Of a DNA stretch of 64,000 bases, positions 42,494-50,765 are shown in pieces. The stretch's first letter is position 1. Each line of letters begins with the position of its first letter. The notes under the pieces are model-generated. The model ran no database searches, was not told where the DNA came from, and saw nothing but the letters and a program-made list of their open reading frames with translations. Source of the DNA: Methylibium sp964622685 (GTDB lineage: Bacteria > Pseudomonadota > Gammaproteobacteria > Burkholderiales > Burkholderiaceae_C); the NCBI GenBank assembly GCA_964622685.1, contig CAZUUU010000002.1:1-64000 (forward strand), in the 5' to 3' direction. The translations under genes were made by a program, and so were the position numbers.

Positions 42494-42990
42494 CGCCGCG
42501 CCGCGCCTGCACCGTGCTGCTGGCCCTCGTCGGGGTGCTGCTCCAAGGCGCCGCCTTGCCAAGCGCGCGGGCCGCGGGTCTGGGTCATGTCCCGACCCAG
42601 GAACACGATGCGCGGGCTTGCGTCCGCTTCCTTCGCGGCCCCGCCTACGCTGGCACGCAACTCAAGAACGCCTGCAACACCTTCATCCACGTGCAGTATT
42701 GCTACGAACCCAACCGGAACCATCGTTGCGACCGCAACGGCGGCATCTGGGACAGCCGCGAGCTGGGCCCGCAGGCCGTGGTCCAGGTGGCCTATGTCGA
42801 CAGCATCCCGTACTACGGCTTTGCCTGTCATCTGCCCCACCGGGCTCGGCTCGCACGGGGTCCGCGCGGGGCGATGACCGCCCTGCACTGCGAGGAGGCT
42901 TCGCCTCGACCGCGCAGGCCGCCCCGGGCGTCGCCGACGCGCGCCTCGCGCCAGACCCCACCCTCCTGTTCTGACCAAATAGATTCGTAA
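42490..42990 (+). CDS. Secreted Cys-rich protein, 3' end replaced by the mobile element
   Basis: This 166-residue frame has a signal peptide (TVLLALVGVLLQGAALPSAR) and a mature domain with at least five Cys residues (KNACNTFIHVQYCYEPNRNH; RCDRNGGIW). The last about eight codons lie in the putative transposon end that starts at 42967, so the native C-terminus appears lost or truncated. The start overlaps the stop of the preceding secreted-protein gene (ATGA), so both belong to one operon. Function unknown. Confidence 0.7.
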   Translation: MTPRRACTVLLALVGVLLQGAALPSARAAGLGHVPTQEHDARACVRFLRGPAYAGTQLKNACNTFIHVQYCYEPNRNHRCDRNGGIWDSRELGPQAVVQVAYVDSIPYYGFACHLPHRARLARGPRGAMTALHCEEASPRPRRPPRASPTRASRQTPPSCSDQIDS

Positions 42991-43115
42991 ACAGCACCCC
43001 GCGAAAAGCCTAGCGATCCGGCGTGGCGATTTGGCCACATGACTCCGCGAAGTCGAAAACACCAGGGGTCTGCCAAGCCCACGAGGCACCGTGCTCACCA
43101 AATGGAGTCGTAAAC
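42967..43115. repeat. Tn7-like transposon end with three TnsB-type sites
   Basis: The sequence starts TGT at 42967. Three related sites follow: GACCAAATAGATTCGTAAAC (42973-42992), CTCCGCGAAGTCGAAAAC (43043-43060) and CACCAAATGGAGTCGTAAAC (43096-43115). Sites one and three match at 17 of 20 positions, and all end TCG(T/A)AAAC. Three spaced sites in about 150 bp starting a few bases from a TGT terminus is the architecture of the Tn7 left end. The site sequences resemble Tn7 TnsB sites (AAATAG..TAAAC). The five bases before TGT, CCTCC, would be the target duplication. Confidence 0.7.
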
Positions 43116-43520
43116 GCCTTGCATGGGGCTCCCTGCAGCCCATAGCTGCCCCGCCTCCAATCGAAAGAAAAATCCGTCGCGCGCTTCAGATGAGTCCTGT
43201 GAGGCGGCTCTGCAGCAAGACTGTGTGAGACCAGCTCGCTGCCCCGTTGGAAGCCGTTCCAGGCGGCATGCGCGCGCTGCGCGTCACATTGAACCAGGCA
43301 GGCCCACAGTGTGCGCACGCGCGACTCATTAACTCAAGTCACTTCATTTGGTGCAGTAGCCGCTCTGGATGACCTTCAAGCCGCGATTGCGTTGTTCCGC
43401 CTTCCATACAATGCAAACTAGTTCTGGTGATCAACCGAAAGAGGATATCCAAAAGTGGCGCAGCGATCTCTTCTGAATGCCTTCGCGGACGCCTTCAATA
43501 GACTGAGAGGTGCTTTGGAC
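43116..43520. other. Intergenic stretch inside the transposon end
   Basis: About 400 bases between the third TnsB-type site and the first cargo gene. I see no gene. A sequence at about 43340-43356 (CACTTCATTTGGTGCAG) is a partial inverted match to the TnsB-type site. GAAAGAGG at about 43439 precedes a GTG at 43455, an alternative start of the next gene. Confidence 0.5.
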
Positions 43521-44165
43521 ATGTTCCCCTCCGCAGTGCGGGTCAGGGTTGGCGTCTCGTTGGTCTTGCTGTGTCTCCCCCTCGCAGCGCAGGCTCAAGA
43601 TGCGCCCACTTTCGATGAGAAAACGGCCAACCGATGGGCACTGACAGCCCTGGGTATCAAACACGACAAGGGGGCATCTGCCGCCAGCCTTGGAACGCTT
43701 CTAGCGTCCACCACACAGAAGGCGATCAAACCCCCGAAGGGCGTTCCGCTCACTGAGCTGGAGGGTGCGTTCAACGCATTGCAGCCTTGCAGGGTCACTC
43801 ACTCGCACAACGACCTGTCCATCACGGCTGCCGAGCACTACTTGTACATGCGCATGCGGTCCGCAGACACAGGTGACAAACGGTATCGCGAGTTGCCGGC
43901 GAGGTACTTGGCCAAGAAGAAGGAGAAGATCGCGGATGGAACTGTAAAGGAGCTGCAGACAACTCCGCAGCCTGTTTCGCCTCCAAGTGAAGACGTGCGG
44001 CGTTGGGGTGAACTTGGCGCCGACCATGGCAGCTTGGACTACAGCCGCCTTACCGGCAACGCGGCATCGGACGGCGTTTCGGCGTATCTCGAAGGCGCTT
44101 TGTTCGTGCTGTTCTCCAAGTATCGGGTGCCGGAGACCCGCCCCTGCGATCTCCAGTTGAAATGA
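43521..44165 (+). CDS. Secreted protein of unknown function (transposon cargo)
   Basis: Starting at the ATG at 43521 gives 214 residues with a standard signal peptide (VRVGVSLVLLCLPLAAQAQD). An in-frame GTG at 43455 would add 22 residues and bury the signal, so it is less likely. The mature protein is mostly helical with KPPKGVPLTELEGAFNALQP and two Cys residues, one near the C-terminus (RPCDLQLK). No family recognised. It converges on the giant-protein operon and may belong to the same system. Confidence 0.7.
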   Translation: MFPSAVRVRVGVSLVLLCLPLAAQAQDAPTFDEKTANRWALTALGIKHDKGASAASLGTLLASTTQKAIKPPKGVPLTELEGAFNALQPCRVTHSHNDLSITAAEHYLYMRMRSADTGDKRYRELPARYLAKKKEKIADGTVKELQTTPQPVSPPSEDVRRWGELGADHGSLDYSRLTGNAASDGVSAYLEGALFVLFSKYRVPETRPCDLQLK

Positions 44166-44584
44166 GCGGCTCTAGGTGGATCCGTTTGCCGGTTGCACGT
44201 GATGCAGAGCCGGTCGCGGGGGTCTGAACACAAGGCGGTCTCAGATCTGAAGCGCAACACCCCTGGACCGTTGAGGTGCCTCGAACGGAGCTCAAAACAT
44301 TGAGGAAGTGATGGGCGCACGGCGACCATCGCAAGCCGGTTCGCGCCTCTCGTCAAGTTGGGCCTCGGCCCCTTCACGTAACTCCAGCACCCGAGCGCCC
44401 ACAATCTAATTTCTAACGACACCGCACAGCTCCGCTTGATCTTGAGTCGACAACAAGATCTAGGTCGCAAGGTTCTTATCGTGAATTCGGCCAAACGGCG
44501 TCCCACGGCGCGGCCTCGCCCACAGCGAGGCCAGAAGACCAACGGGCTCGCCGGTGCGGCAGCGCAGGTCCAACGGCAGGTCGC
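44166..44584. other. Convergent intergenic region
   Basis: 419 bases between two convergent cargo genes. No frame has credible coding features. I found no clear terminator hairpin with a T tract. Confidence 0.5.
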
Positions 44585-45286
44585 CTAGGTCTTCTCGACT
44601 GTCCAGAGCCGTACCTTGCCGCCGAACTGCTTGAACGTGATTTCTTGAACTGACTTCCAGGACAGTTCTGCCGTGTAGGGTCCCGGATCGTCAGGTAGCC
44701 CCTCTGTACAAGAATTCCTCGTCAAGTCTTTCACTTTGACGGCGCTGTTCAGGATCAGTAGTTTTTCGTTGGAATTGGGCGGGCCATCCTTGCCTAGGAT
44801 GGTGAAGATGTGCCCGTCGCCATAGGAGTCTGTGCCGATTCGCGTGGCAGAGGCCAGCACCACATCCTTCACGGCTACGCCGAGGAGGAAAGCAGGTGGT
44901 ACCACTGCGCCCGTGCTTACCCCCGAACGTTTTCCAGCTTCGGAACCGACTTCAGCCTCTGAAATGTCCTTGAAGACCAGTTTGTATCGCCCGCCGGTGT
45001 AAGCCTCGAAGCCTTTCTGCACGTGCGCATGATTGACGCTGGCTCCTCCAGAAGCCTTCTTGATCTCCGCGCGGATTGCAAGTTCGACGCCTCGCAACTC
45101 GGCGGCGGTTCCAACCTTGAATCCGGGATCCTTCTTGAAGGCTAGGGCAAGGCCAAGCGCGTATGACTGACAGGTGCTGCTGAGCGCCTGTCCAGTCGGC
45201 TTGACCGCAAAGCCGGGGTCTGCAAATGCTGACCCCGCCGCCTGCATGAGCAGCATTGCGAGACAGGCGGACGATTTTTTGATCAT
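44585..45286 (-). CDS. Secreted Cys/His protein, downstream paralogue of the giant-protein operon
   Basis: This 233-residue protein has a signal peptide (MIKKSSACLAMLLMQAAGSA then FA). The mature protein has STCQSYALGLALAFKKDPGF, then GDGHIFTILGKDG and KLLILNSAVKV, then an NSCTEG Cys and a C-terminal GGKVRLWTVEK. The order Cys at a helix start, His and Asn in strands is that of papain-like cysteine peptidases, but no peptidase family was identified. The gene at 58549-59403 has the same landmarks. GGAG is seven bases before the ATG, which overlaps the stop of the giant gene by four bases. Confidence 0.75.
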   Translation of the reverse strand: MIKKSSACLAMLLMQAAGSAFADPGFAVKPTGQALSSTCQSYALGLALAFKKDPGFKVGTAAELRGVELAIRAEIKKASGGASVNHAHVQKGFEAYTGGRYKLVFKDISEAEVGSEAGKRSGVSTGAVVPPAFLLGVAVKDVVLASATRIGTDSYGDGHIFTILGKDGPPNSNEKLLILNSAVKVKDLTRNSCTEGLPDDPGPYTAELSWKSVQEITFKQFGGKVRLWTVEKT

Positions 45287-48200
45287 GTGCGTTCTCCTTC
45301 CTTGCGCCTAAGTGGTACATGGGCCATGAAGCGGGCCCCGCTCTCAGCCAGTTCGCGGTCCTCGCGAGCCTTGGTCAGATTGGTCTCCTCATTTCCGTCC
45401 GCGCTGCGGTACGTGGTGTGGCGTCTGCGCTCCACTTCCTCAACGAACACCGCAAACTTGCCCGCGCCGGAGGCATCAGGATCCTCAGCGAGAAGAAACG
45501 TGTGCGTCCAGGAGAGCCCCTCGTTCGTGCGGCGTGGCTGCGGAATCCCGCCCTCGTCATGGTCGAGCCCGCTGTCCCACTCCAGTGGCTGGCCGCCGGA
45601 GTCGAGTGCAACGCATTCTCCCTCCAAGTCGAGGCCAACCGCTTTGTCCTTTTGCATGACGCGCATGCGCACGACTGGACGATGCCGCTGAAGCACGTGC
45701 GGCCCTTCCTCGTGCGGCAGACTGATCGCCTGATCATTGCCGGCGCGCAGCGATCCTCGTCCGCGCACTTCCACGGTTACCGGGTAGCCGTCGCCCGTTC
45801 GCTTGCCGAAGACGACGCTCACCGTTCGACGCGGCATCGGTTGCACCCACTCAACCACTGGCTCCGATACTTGCAAGTCCGGATGCGCATTGGGCTGATA
45901 GCGAACAAGTCCCAGTCGAACGAACGGATCCGGCAAATCCAGTGGATCTATGTCCAGGTCCACGTACCACTGCTCTTCGCGCCAATCGAACTTGGGCACG
46001 TAGGCAAGCAATGAAACCTTGAGGAATCTCTCATGTCGCTCGGGAGAGCCCCCCTTCACTGGCTGGAGGGGGTCGCCCCCCTGCCGAAACTCGTCTCCGC
46101 CGGGTATCGGCAGGTTCACCCCCGAGATCCACTCAGCACGAGCAGGCTCGCCTGAGGGAGAAGGATCAAGGTCACGGAACGCCTCACGCGGCATGAACCA
46201 TCCTTGCGGAACCGGCCCCTTCCGGATCGGGTCGGCACCCCAGCGGGTGACGTATGAGCCGCCTCTGCCGAGCGCAGCGTCGTCAAAACTGGAGTCCCAA
46301 ACACGATCAGGACCACTCTCGCCCGGTGCTACGTTTCCGGCCAGAAGCGCGCTGTGCCGCGACTTAAGGTCGTGCGGCCACACCACCAGGCCGAGGCGCT
46401 CACCTTCTCCGCTGGAGAACCAAGGCCGCTGCAGGCGCAATCTGATCCGACAGCGCCGCTCAACCTGAACTGCTCTCGAATCGGACCTCGACCACACAAA
46501 GGTCGGTACCAGCGTTCTTGGATCGATTCGATCTGGACGCTTCATCGACGGAATCCAGATGCCGATCGTGTTCTTCTCGTCAGTGATGCTTGTATGCCGC
46601 GCTTTGCGGCCGCGCGCCTCACCCATCATCTCTCCGAAGCGGGAGTACGCCGTCATGCTCAGCGTAACGTGCCTCGCTTTGGTGTCAGCAAACACATGCC
46701 GCGACGTAGGTCGCCGAAGGGACGTCTGCTCGGGGGGACCGAAGTTTGATGAACCAAGTGCCACTGCGGTCGTGGAAAACAGCACGTCCAGCGGCTCTCG
46801 GCCTTCTACCCGCTCTGACGCTGTCGAAGGCTCTTCAAGATCGTCGAGGCGCAGCATGCATACGCGGGTACGCGGCAACGTGACGTTTCCTTCGATGTCC
46901 ACCTTGAAGCCCCAGGTCTGCTCGGGATGACTCGGAAAGACGCCTCTGGCCCGCTCGGCCTCGGTCATGCGGCGAGCTGGGTCGTCAAAGCGACCGTGCG
47001 CCGGGAAGGGCATCTCGCCTTCAATCTCGATACCCCCGGTGGTATTTAGTTCTACAAGCACGGATCCACCAATCAGGACGTCAGTGGCGGCATCGGCAAG
47101 ATCGGGATCGCTTTCTCCGGGAGGATGATCGCTGCCACTTGGCTTCCATTTGCCGGGCCACGGAGTCTTCCAACTCGAGACGGGGTTCTTGGCTAGCCAG
47201 CGCAGGCGCGTAGTTTCATCGCGGAAGTTGGTCCGTAGGACCTTGATGCCCTCCTGGCCTTCCGAATCTGCGAAACGCGGTGCCACGACCGGACGCGACA
47301 CGGCATGCACTACGCGCAGCACACTCCAGCTCGCTACCTCCGGGACCGGCCGTTTGACCATCTCGCGGTGCAATGCAATGCTCATCCGGCGGACTTGCTC
47401 CGCCTCCGGCAGGGGAAGACCACCGCTGCCGCAAAGCGGGCCGCTGGTTGCTGTGACCCCGCCAGTCGCTGGCCCTACCTGCAGCTTCGGCAGGCTGCCA
47501 CCGCACAGGACCTTGAAGCCCCGCGCCATCGGCTGGGCGGACTCGCCCCCGCCATCAAGCGTGCACCCCAGGCTGTCGCAAACCAGCGCGGCTGATTCAA
47601 CAATGTCAAACCAGCGATACAAGGTCGCCGCATCAGAGACAAACCAGCTGACCAGATCGAAGTCTTCGCCAGGCGCCAGCAGTATTCGTACGCGAACGGC
47701 GGGCACTTCGGCAGATGCGGGACCCCACCCGGCTAGGGATGCAGTTCGGAACCGACCCTGCGCGTCTAGCACGCCGACATCCCTAAGTCGGTCGTGCTGT
47801 AGGATCGCCTGCGTGGCACCGCTGGCTCGGCCGCTCGCCTCTACCTCCACCAATACAACCGCCGGATTCGGATACGCAAGCGCGCCGCCAGCGTATAGAT
47901 CAACTTTGATGGGCTGGCCGTGTAGCCAAGAGCAATTGCCCCTGCGATGACGCAAGGCCAAGACCATCCCGCGTACGGCCGGATCCGGGTAGTAGGGCAA
48001 CCGCTCGCGCCGCCCTGAAAAAACACCCCCCCGCGGCTTGAACACCGCATCGGTTCGGACTGCCTCTTCCGGATCGTTCGTCGTTCGGTACTTCGAATCG
48101 AGCATAGGGAAGCCACCGCCAGGCTCACACTCAAACTCGACACCGCGCAGGCCGTCTGGCGGATGTAGCTCCGAGCATGAGTCAAACACCCCGTGCCACG

Positions 48201-50763
48201 ACGCGAACGCCTCTGGCACGACAGGGGCCACCAGGATTCGATGCGCAGAGGCCGTAGCTAGCGCTGCATCTTCCGCGTGGTTTGCGGAGCGGACGATCGC
48301 CACGGGTGCGGTGGGCGTTTCAAGGCGCCCCTGCCTGCGCAGATTCTGAATGTCGGCATACAAGAGAGTAAGGAGGGGAGCCTCCATCCTTTCGTGGCGC
48401 AGGAACCGGCGCGCACACTGCCGGGTGTCTGGGAGCGCGAGGCTGCTGTTCATCGCCGTTTCGTAGGCACTCTCAGCCTTGGAGAGCGGCAAGGACACGC
48501 CGCCGGCGAACACGGGCCGCAGCCCGATGCGATAGCGCCATCCCAGACGCAAGAGCGGGGGTCGCGGAGACGATTGCGTCGAAGGCAGTCCATAGCGCGT
48601 GTGTATGGCGAGGTCGTGCCGCGCGTCGACCACCACAGAGGTCTTACCAGATTGGATGCCGAGCAGATCCCCTTGCCACAACGCCACGGTTTCCTCTGCA
48701 AAGCCTACCGTCTCGCTCTTGCCTAGTTTCACCAACCGCGTCGGCGTGCGAACTTGGCCTGCAGCGAGCGTGCGCAGCGCTGGGCCGACCTCGTCAGGCA
48801 CGTTGCGGAAGCAGTCCTTCAACACTTCGTCGATCCAGGGACTTGACGCTTCGGTTGGATCGCCGAATCTCACGGTCCGGTCGTTGAGCGATCGCCAGAT
48901 GTAGTTTGCGGGGCTGTTCCGCTTCGGAACTCCGACGTCCATCCGATAACCGGTGCACAGGGCTTTCGCATCCAGCACCGGTGGTCCACCCTTGAGAAGA
49001 TTCAGCTGCGCAGCCGCCTCGTCCATTGCCTGGCTTTGCCGACCGCGGTCCACGAGCGAGATACCTGAGGTACGCAGGGTCGCGCGACCGACCGCACGGA
49101 CCGGCCCGCCGTTGGCAAGCGCAGTTCGGTCGGCGCGCGATGACTGGATATCTGTCTCGATGGCCATTGGATCGAGCGTCGTCAGATCCCACCGTGGCCC
49201 GCCGCAATGCTGCTGCGCCCCAAGGTCCACAACGCCATCGCGGAGCTCGATCATCGCCCGCAAGGCAGGGTCGCTGCAAGCAGCGGCGCTTGAAAGGCGT
49301 AGATCGATCTCCTCGTTCGTGCAGGGCCAGAAGTGCGCCTCCGCGGATCTAGAAGGCGCGGGTGGGAGGCTCAGTTTCGCGGTGGTCCATACCGCGGGTG
49401 ACTCGGTCGTGGACCAGGTGGCGCCGATGTGCAGATACCAAGACCGAGCGCCCTGGGCCGCAGCGGGATCCGAATGCGGCACGCATTGATCATCGAGTGC
49501 TTTGAACTGCTCGAGCCACGCCAGGAGACCGCCCTCAGCGAGTTCAAACTCGATGTCAACAGTCAGGTCGAACAGGCGTTGCAGAAGCGGCTGTGAATGC
49601 AACGTCATCAGTCGACGCATGGCGGCTTCCTGGCCAACCGGAAGTGCCTCCGAATCCTTATCCGGGTCATCGCCTTCGCCTCGCGCTGTTGAAGCCGAAT
49701 GCAGGTTTCGAACACGCGACTGCGCAACTCGGACGTCCTCTTCGGACGCCTTTGCAATGTCGCGCGCCACATCACCTGGCACGGGGATTGGGCTCGGTGC
49801 GCAACGCTTGCGGTCCAGCGCCTTTGCAGGGTCGATGCCGGCAAGATACTCCGCATGACTCCTGCGCAGCGCGTCAGCATGTTGACGATCCGCCGCGAGG
49901 CATGTCTTGAACTGCTCGGCAGGAACCGGCAATGCAGAGCGGGAGGAAGATGTTGGACCTCCCGGCGCGGCGGAGGCTGCCGACGCTGCGCCCGCAGTCG
50001 CGGAAACTGCCGGGGCGTTCTCGCCCGTTGGACGCCAAAGGAAGGACTGCTCGCAAGACGCATCTCGCGATTCGCCCATCCACGGCTCATATCCACAGTG
50101 ATCCCATCCCACGCCAAATGCGGCTCTCTGGTGAGGATCCTTGGCATGCCTGAAACGCTGCGTGGCGTCACGGGCTCGCATCAAGGACATGAGCAGTGCA
50201 GCGTCCGAGCGCGGAACAGACAGGATCTGCATTTCGTCTTCTGCACCTGGGGGCGCCGTGGGAGTCGCCGCCGGGGGCGCCGATCCGTCAGTTCCCTTGG
50301 CTGCCTGGGGCGCCGTCCCCGCTGCTCCAGTACGAAGGACACTAAGGAAATCTTCCCATGGGTCGGATGCACTATTGCAGGGAGCCATGGCTCGCTGCCA
50401 AAGGTCGAGCACCTTCTGTGCGTGGCGTCCTTCGCCGGGCGCAAGGCCAAGCCGCCGCCAGGATATCTCTGGCTGGGAAGGGTCGGGTTGAGGCCGTGGG
50501 CGCCCTTGTGTTGCCTGTTTGACAGGCGAAATGCGGAGGGTGAGCGACGGTAATAGCTTTGATGCGATCTGCATGGGCCATTGCGCAATCTGTATACGCG
50601 GACCGCCCGGTTGGTCACTGGGCATCAGCGCGAGCGTCGCGCGCAGACGCCAGCCCCTCGCCCCGCGTACAGCGCCGCATGCCACGACGCGGGGCAACAC
50701 ATAGCACTCGTGCGAGTTGCAGTCGTGCCGTTCACGTCTGTATGTGCTGGGTGTGGGAACCAC
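45283..50763 (-). CDS. Giant protein of about 1,826 residues, unknown family
   Basis: The start is the GTG at 50763: AGGAGG is seven bases upstream and the TGA of the preceding giant gene lies in the same leader two bases before the GTG. Upstream in-frame residues are shadow coding. The protein lacks a clear signal peptide or membrane helix. Its N-terminal third has Pro/Ala linkers (SAPPAATPTAPPGAEDEMQI). The rest is a series of beta-rich segments (VLIGGSVLVELNTTGGIEIE; YVDLDIDPLDLPDPFVRLGL) with scattered Cys. No known domain recognised. It is the third gene of a four-gene operon and overlaps the next gene by four bases. Confidence 0.8.
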   Translation of the reverse strand: MVPTPSTYRRERHDCNSHECYVLPRVVACGAVRGARGWRLRATLALMPSDQPGGPRIQIAQWPMQIASKLLPSLTLRISPVKQATQGRPRPQPDPSQPEISWRRLGLAPGEGRHAQKVLDLWQRAMAPCNSASDPWEDFLSVLRTGAAGTAPQAAKGTDGSAPPAATPTAPPGAEDEMQILSVPRSDAALLMSLMRARDATQRFRHAKDPHQRAAFGVGWDHCGYEPWMGESRDASCEQSFLWRPTGENAPAVSATAGAASAASAAPGGPTSSSRSALPVPAEQFKTCLAADRQHADALRRSHAEYLAGIDPAKALDRKRCAPSPIPVPGDVARDIAKASEEDVRVAQSRVRNLHSASTARGEGDDPDKDSEALPVGQEAAMRRLMTLHSQPLLQRLFDLTVDIEFELAEGGLLAWLEQFKALDDQCVPHSDPAAAQGARSWYLHIGATWSTTESPAVWTTAKLSLPPAPSRSAEAHFWPCTNEEIDLRLSSAAACSDPALRAMIELRDGVVDLGAQQHCGGPRWDLTTLDPMAIETDIQSSRADRTALANGGPVRAVGRATLRTSGISLVDRGRQSQAMDEAAAQLNLLKGGPPVLDAKALCTGYRMDVGVPKRNSPANYIWRSLNDRTVRFGDPTEASSPWIDEVLKDCFRNVPDEVGPALRTLAAGQVRTPTRLVKLGKSETVGFAEETVALWQGDLLGIQSGKTSVVVDARHDLAIHTRYGLPSTQSSPRPPLLRLGWRYRIGLRPVFAGGVSLPLSKAESAYETAMNSSLALPDTRQCARRFLRHERMEAPLLTLLYADIQNLRRQGRLETPTAPVAIVRSANHAEDAALATASAHRILVAPVVPEAFASWHGVFDSCSELHPPDGLRGVEFECEPGGGFPMLDSKYRTTNDPEEAVRTDAVFKPRGGVFSGRRERLPYYPDPAVRGMVLALRHRRGNCSWLHGQPIKVDLYAGGALAYPNPAVVLVEVEASGRASGATQAILQHDRLRDVGVLDAQGRFRTASLAGWGPASAEVPAVRVRILLAPGEDFDLVSWFVSDAATLYRWFDIVESAALVCDSLGCTLDGGGESAQPMARGFKVLCGGSLPKLQVGPATGGVTATSGPLCGSGGLPLPEAEQVRRMSIALHREMVKRPVPEVASWSVLRVVHAVSRPVVAPRFADSEGQEGIKVLRTNFRDETTRLRWLAKNPVSSWKTPWPGKWKPSGSDHPPGESDPDLADAATDVLIGGSVLVELNTTGGIEIEGEMPFPAHGRFDDPARRMTEAERARGVFPSHPEQTWGFKVDIEGNVTLPRTRVCMLRLDDLEEPSTASERVEGREPLDVLFSTTAVALGSSNFGPPEQTSLRRPTSRHVFADTKARHVTLSMTAYSRFGEMMGEARGRKARHTSITDEKNTIGIWIPSMKRPDRIDPRTLVPTFVWSRSDSRAVQVERRCRIRLRLQRPWFSSGEGERLGLVVWPHDLKSRHSALLAGNVAPGESGPDRVWDSSFDDAALGRGGSYVTRWGADPIRKGPVPQGWFMPREAFRDLDPSPSGEPARAEWISGVNLPIPGGDEFRQGGDPLQPVKGGSPERHERFLKVSLLAYVPKFDWREEQWYVDLDIDPLDLPDPFVRLGLVRYQPNAHPDLQVSEPVVEWVQPMPRRTVSVVFGKRTGDGYPVTVEVRGRGSLRAGNDQAISLPHEEGPHVLQRHRPVVRMRVMQKDKAVGLDLEGECVALDSGGQPLEWDSGLDHDEGGIPQPRRTNEGLSWTHTFLLAEDPDASGAGKFAVFVEEVERRRHTTYRSADGNEETNLTKAREDRELAESGARFMAHVPLRRKEGERT

Positions 50764-50765
50764 GC

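Noticed and set aside
43338..43354. Fourth TnsB-type site in inverted orientation
   Set aside because: Only the first half (CACCAAATG on the minus strand) matches; the GTAAAC part is absent.
44550..44582. Similarity of GCGCAGGTCCAACGGCAGGT to the end of the DUF4148 genes
   Set aside because: A short match without a surrounding frame or repeat; probably chance.
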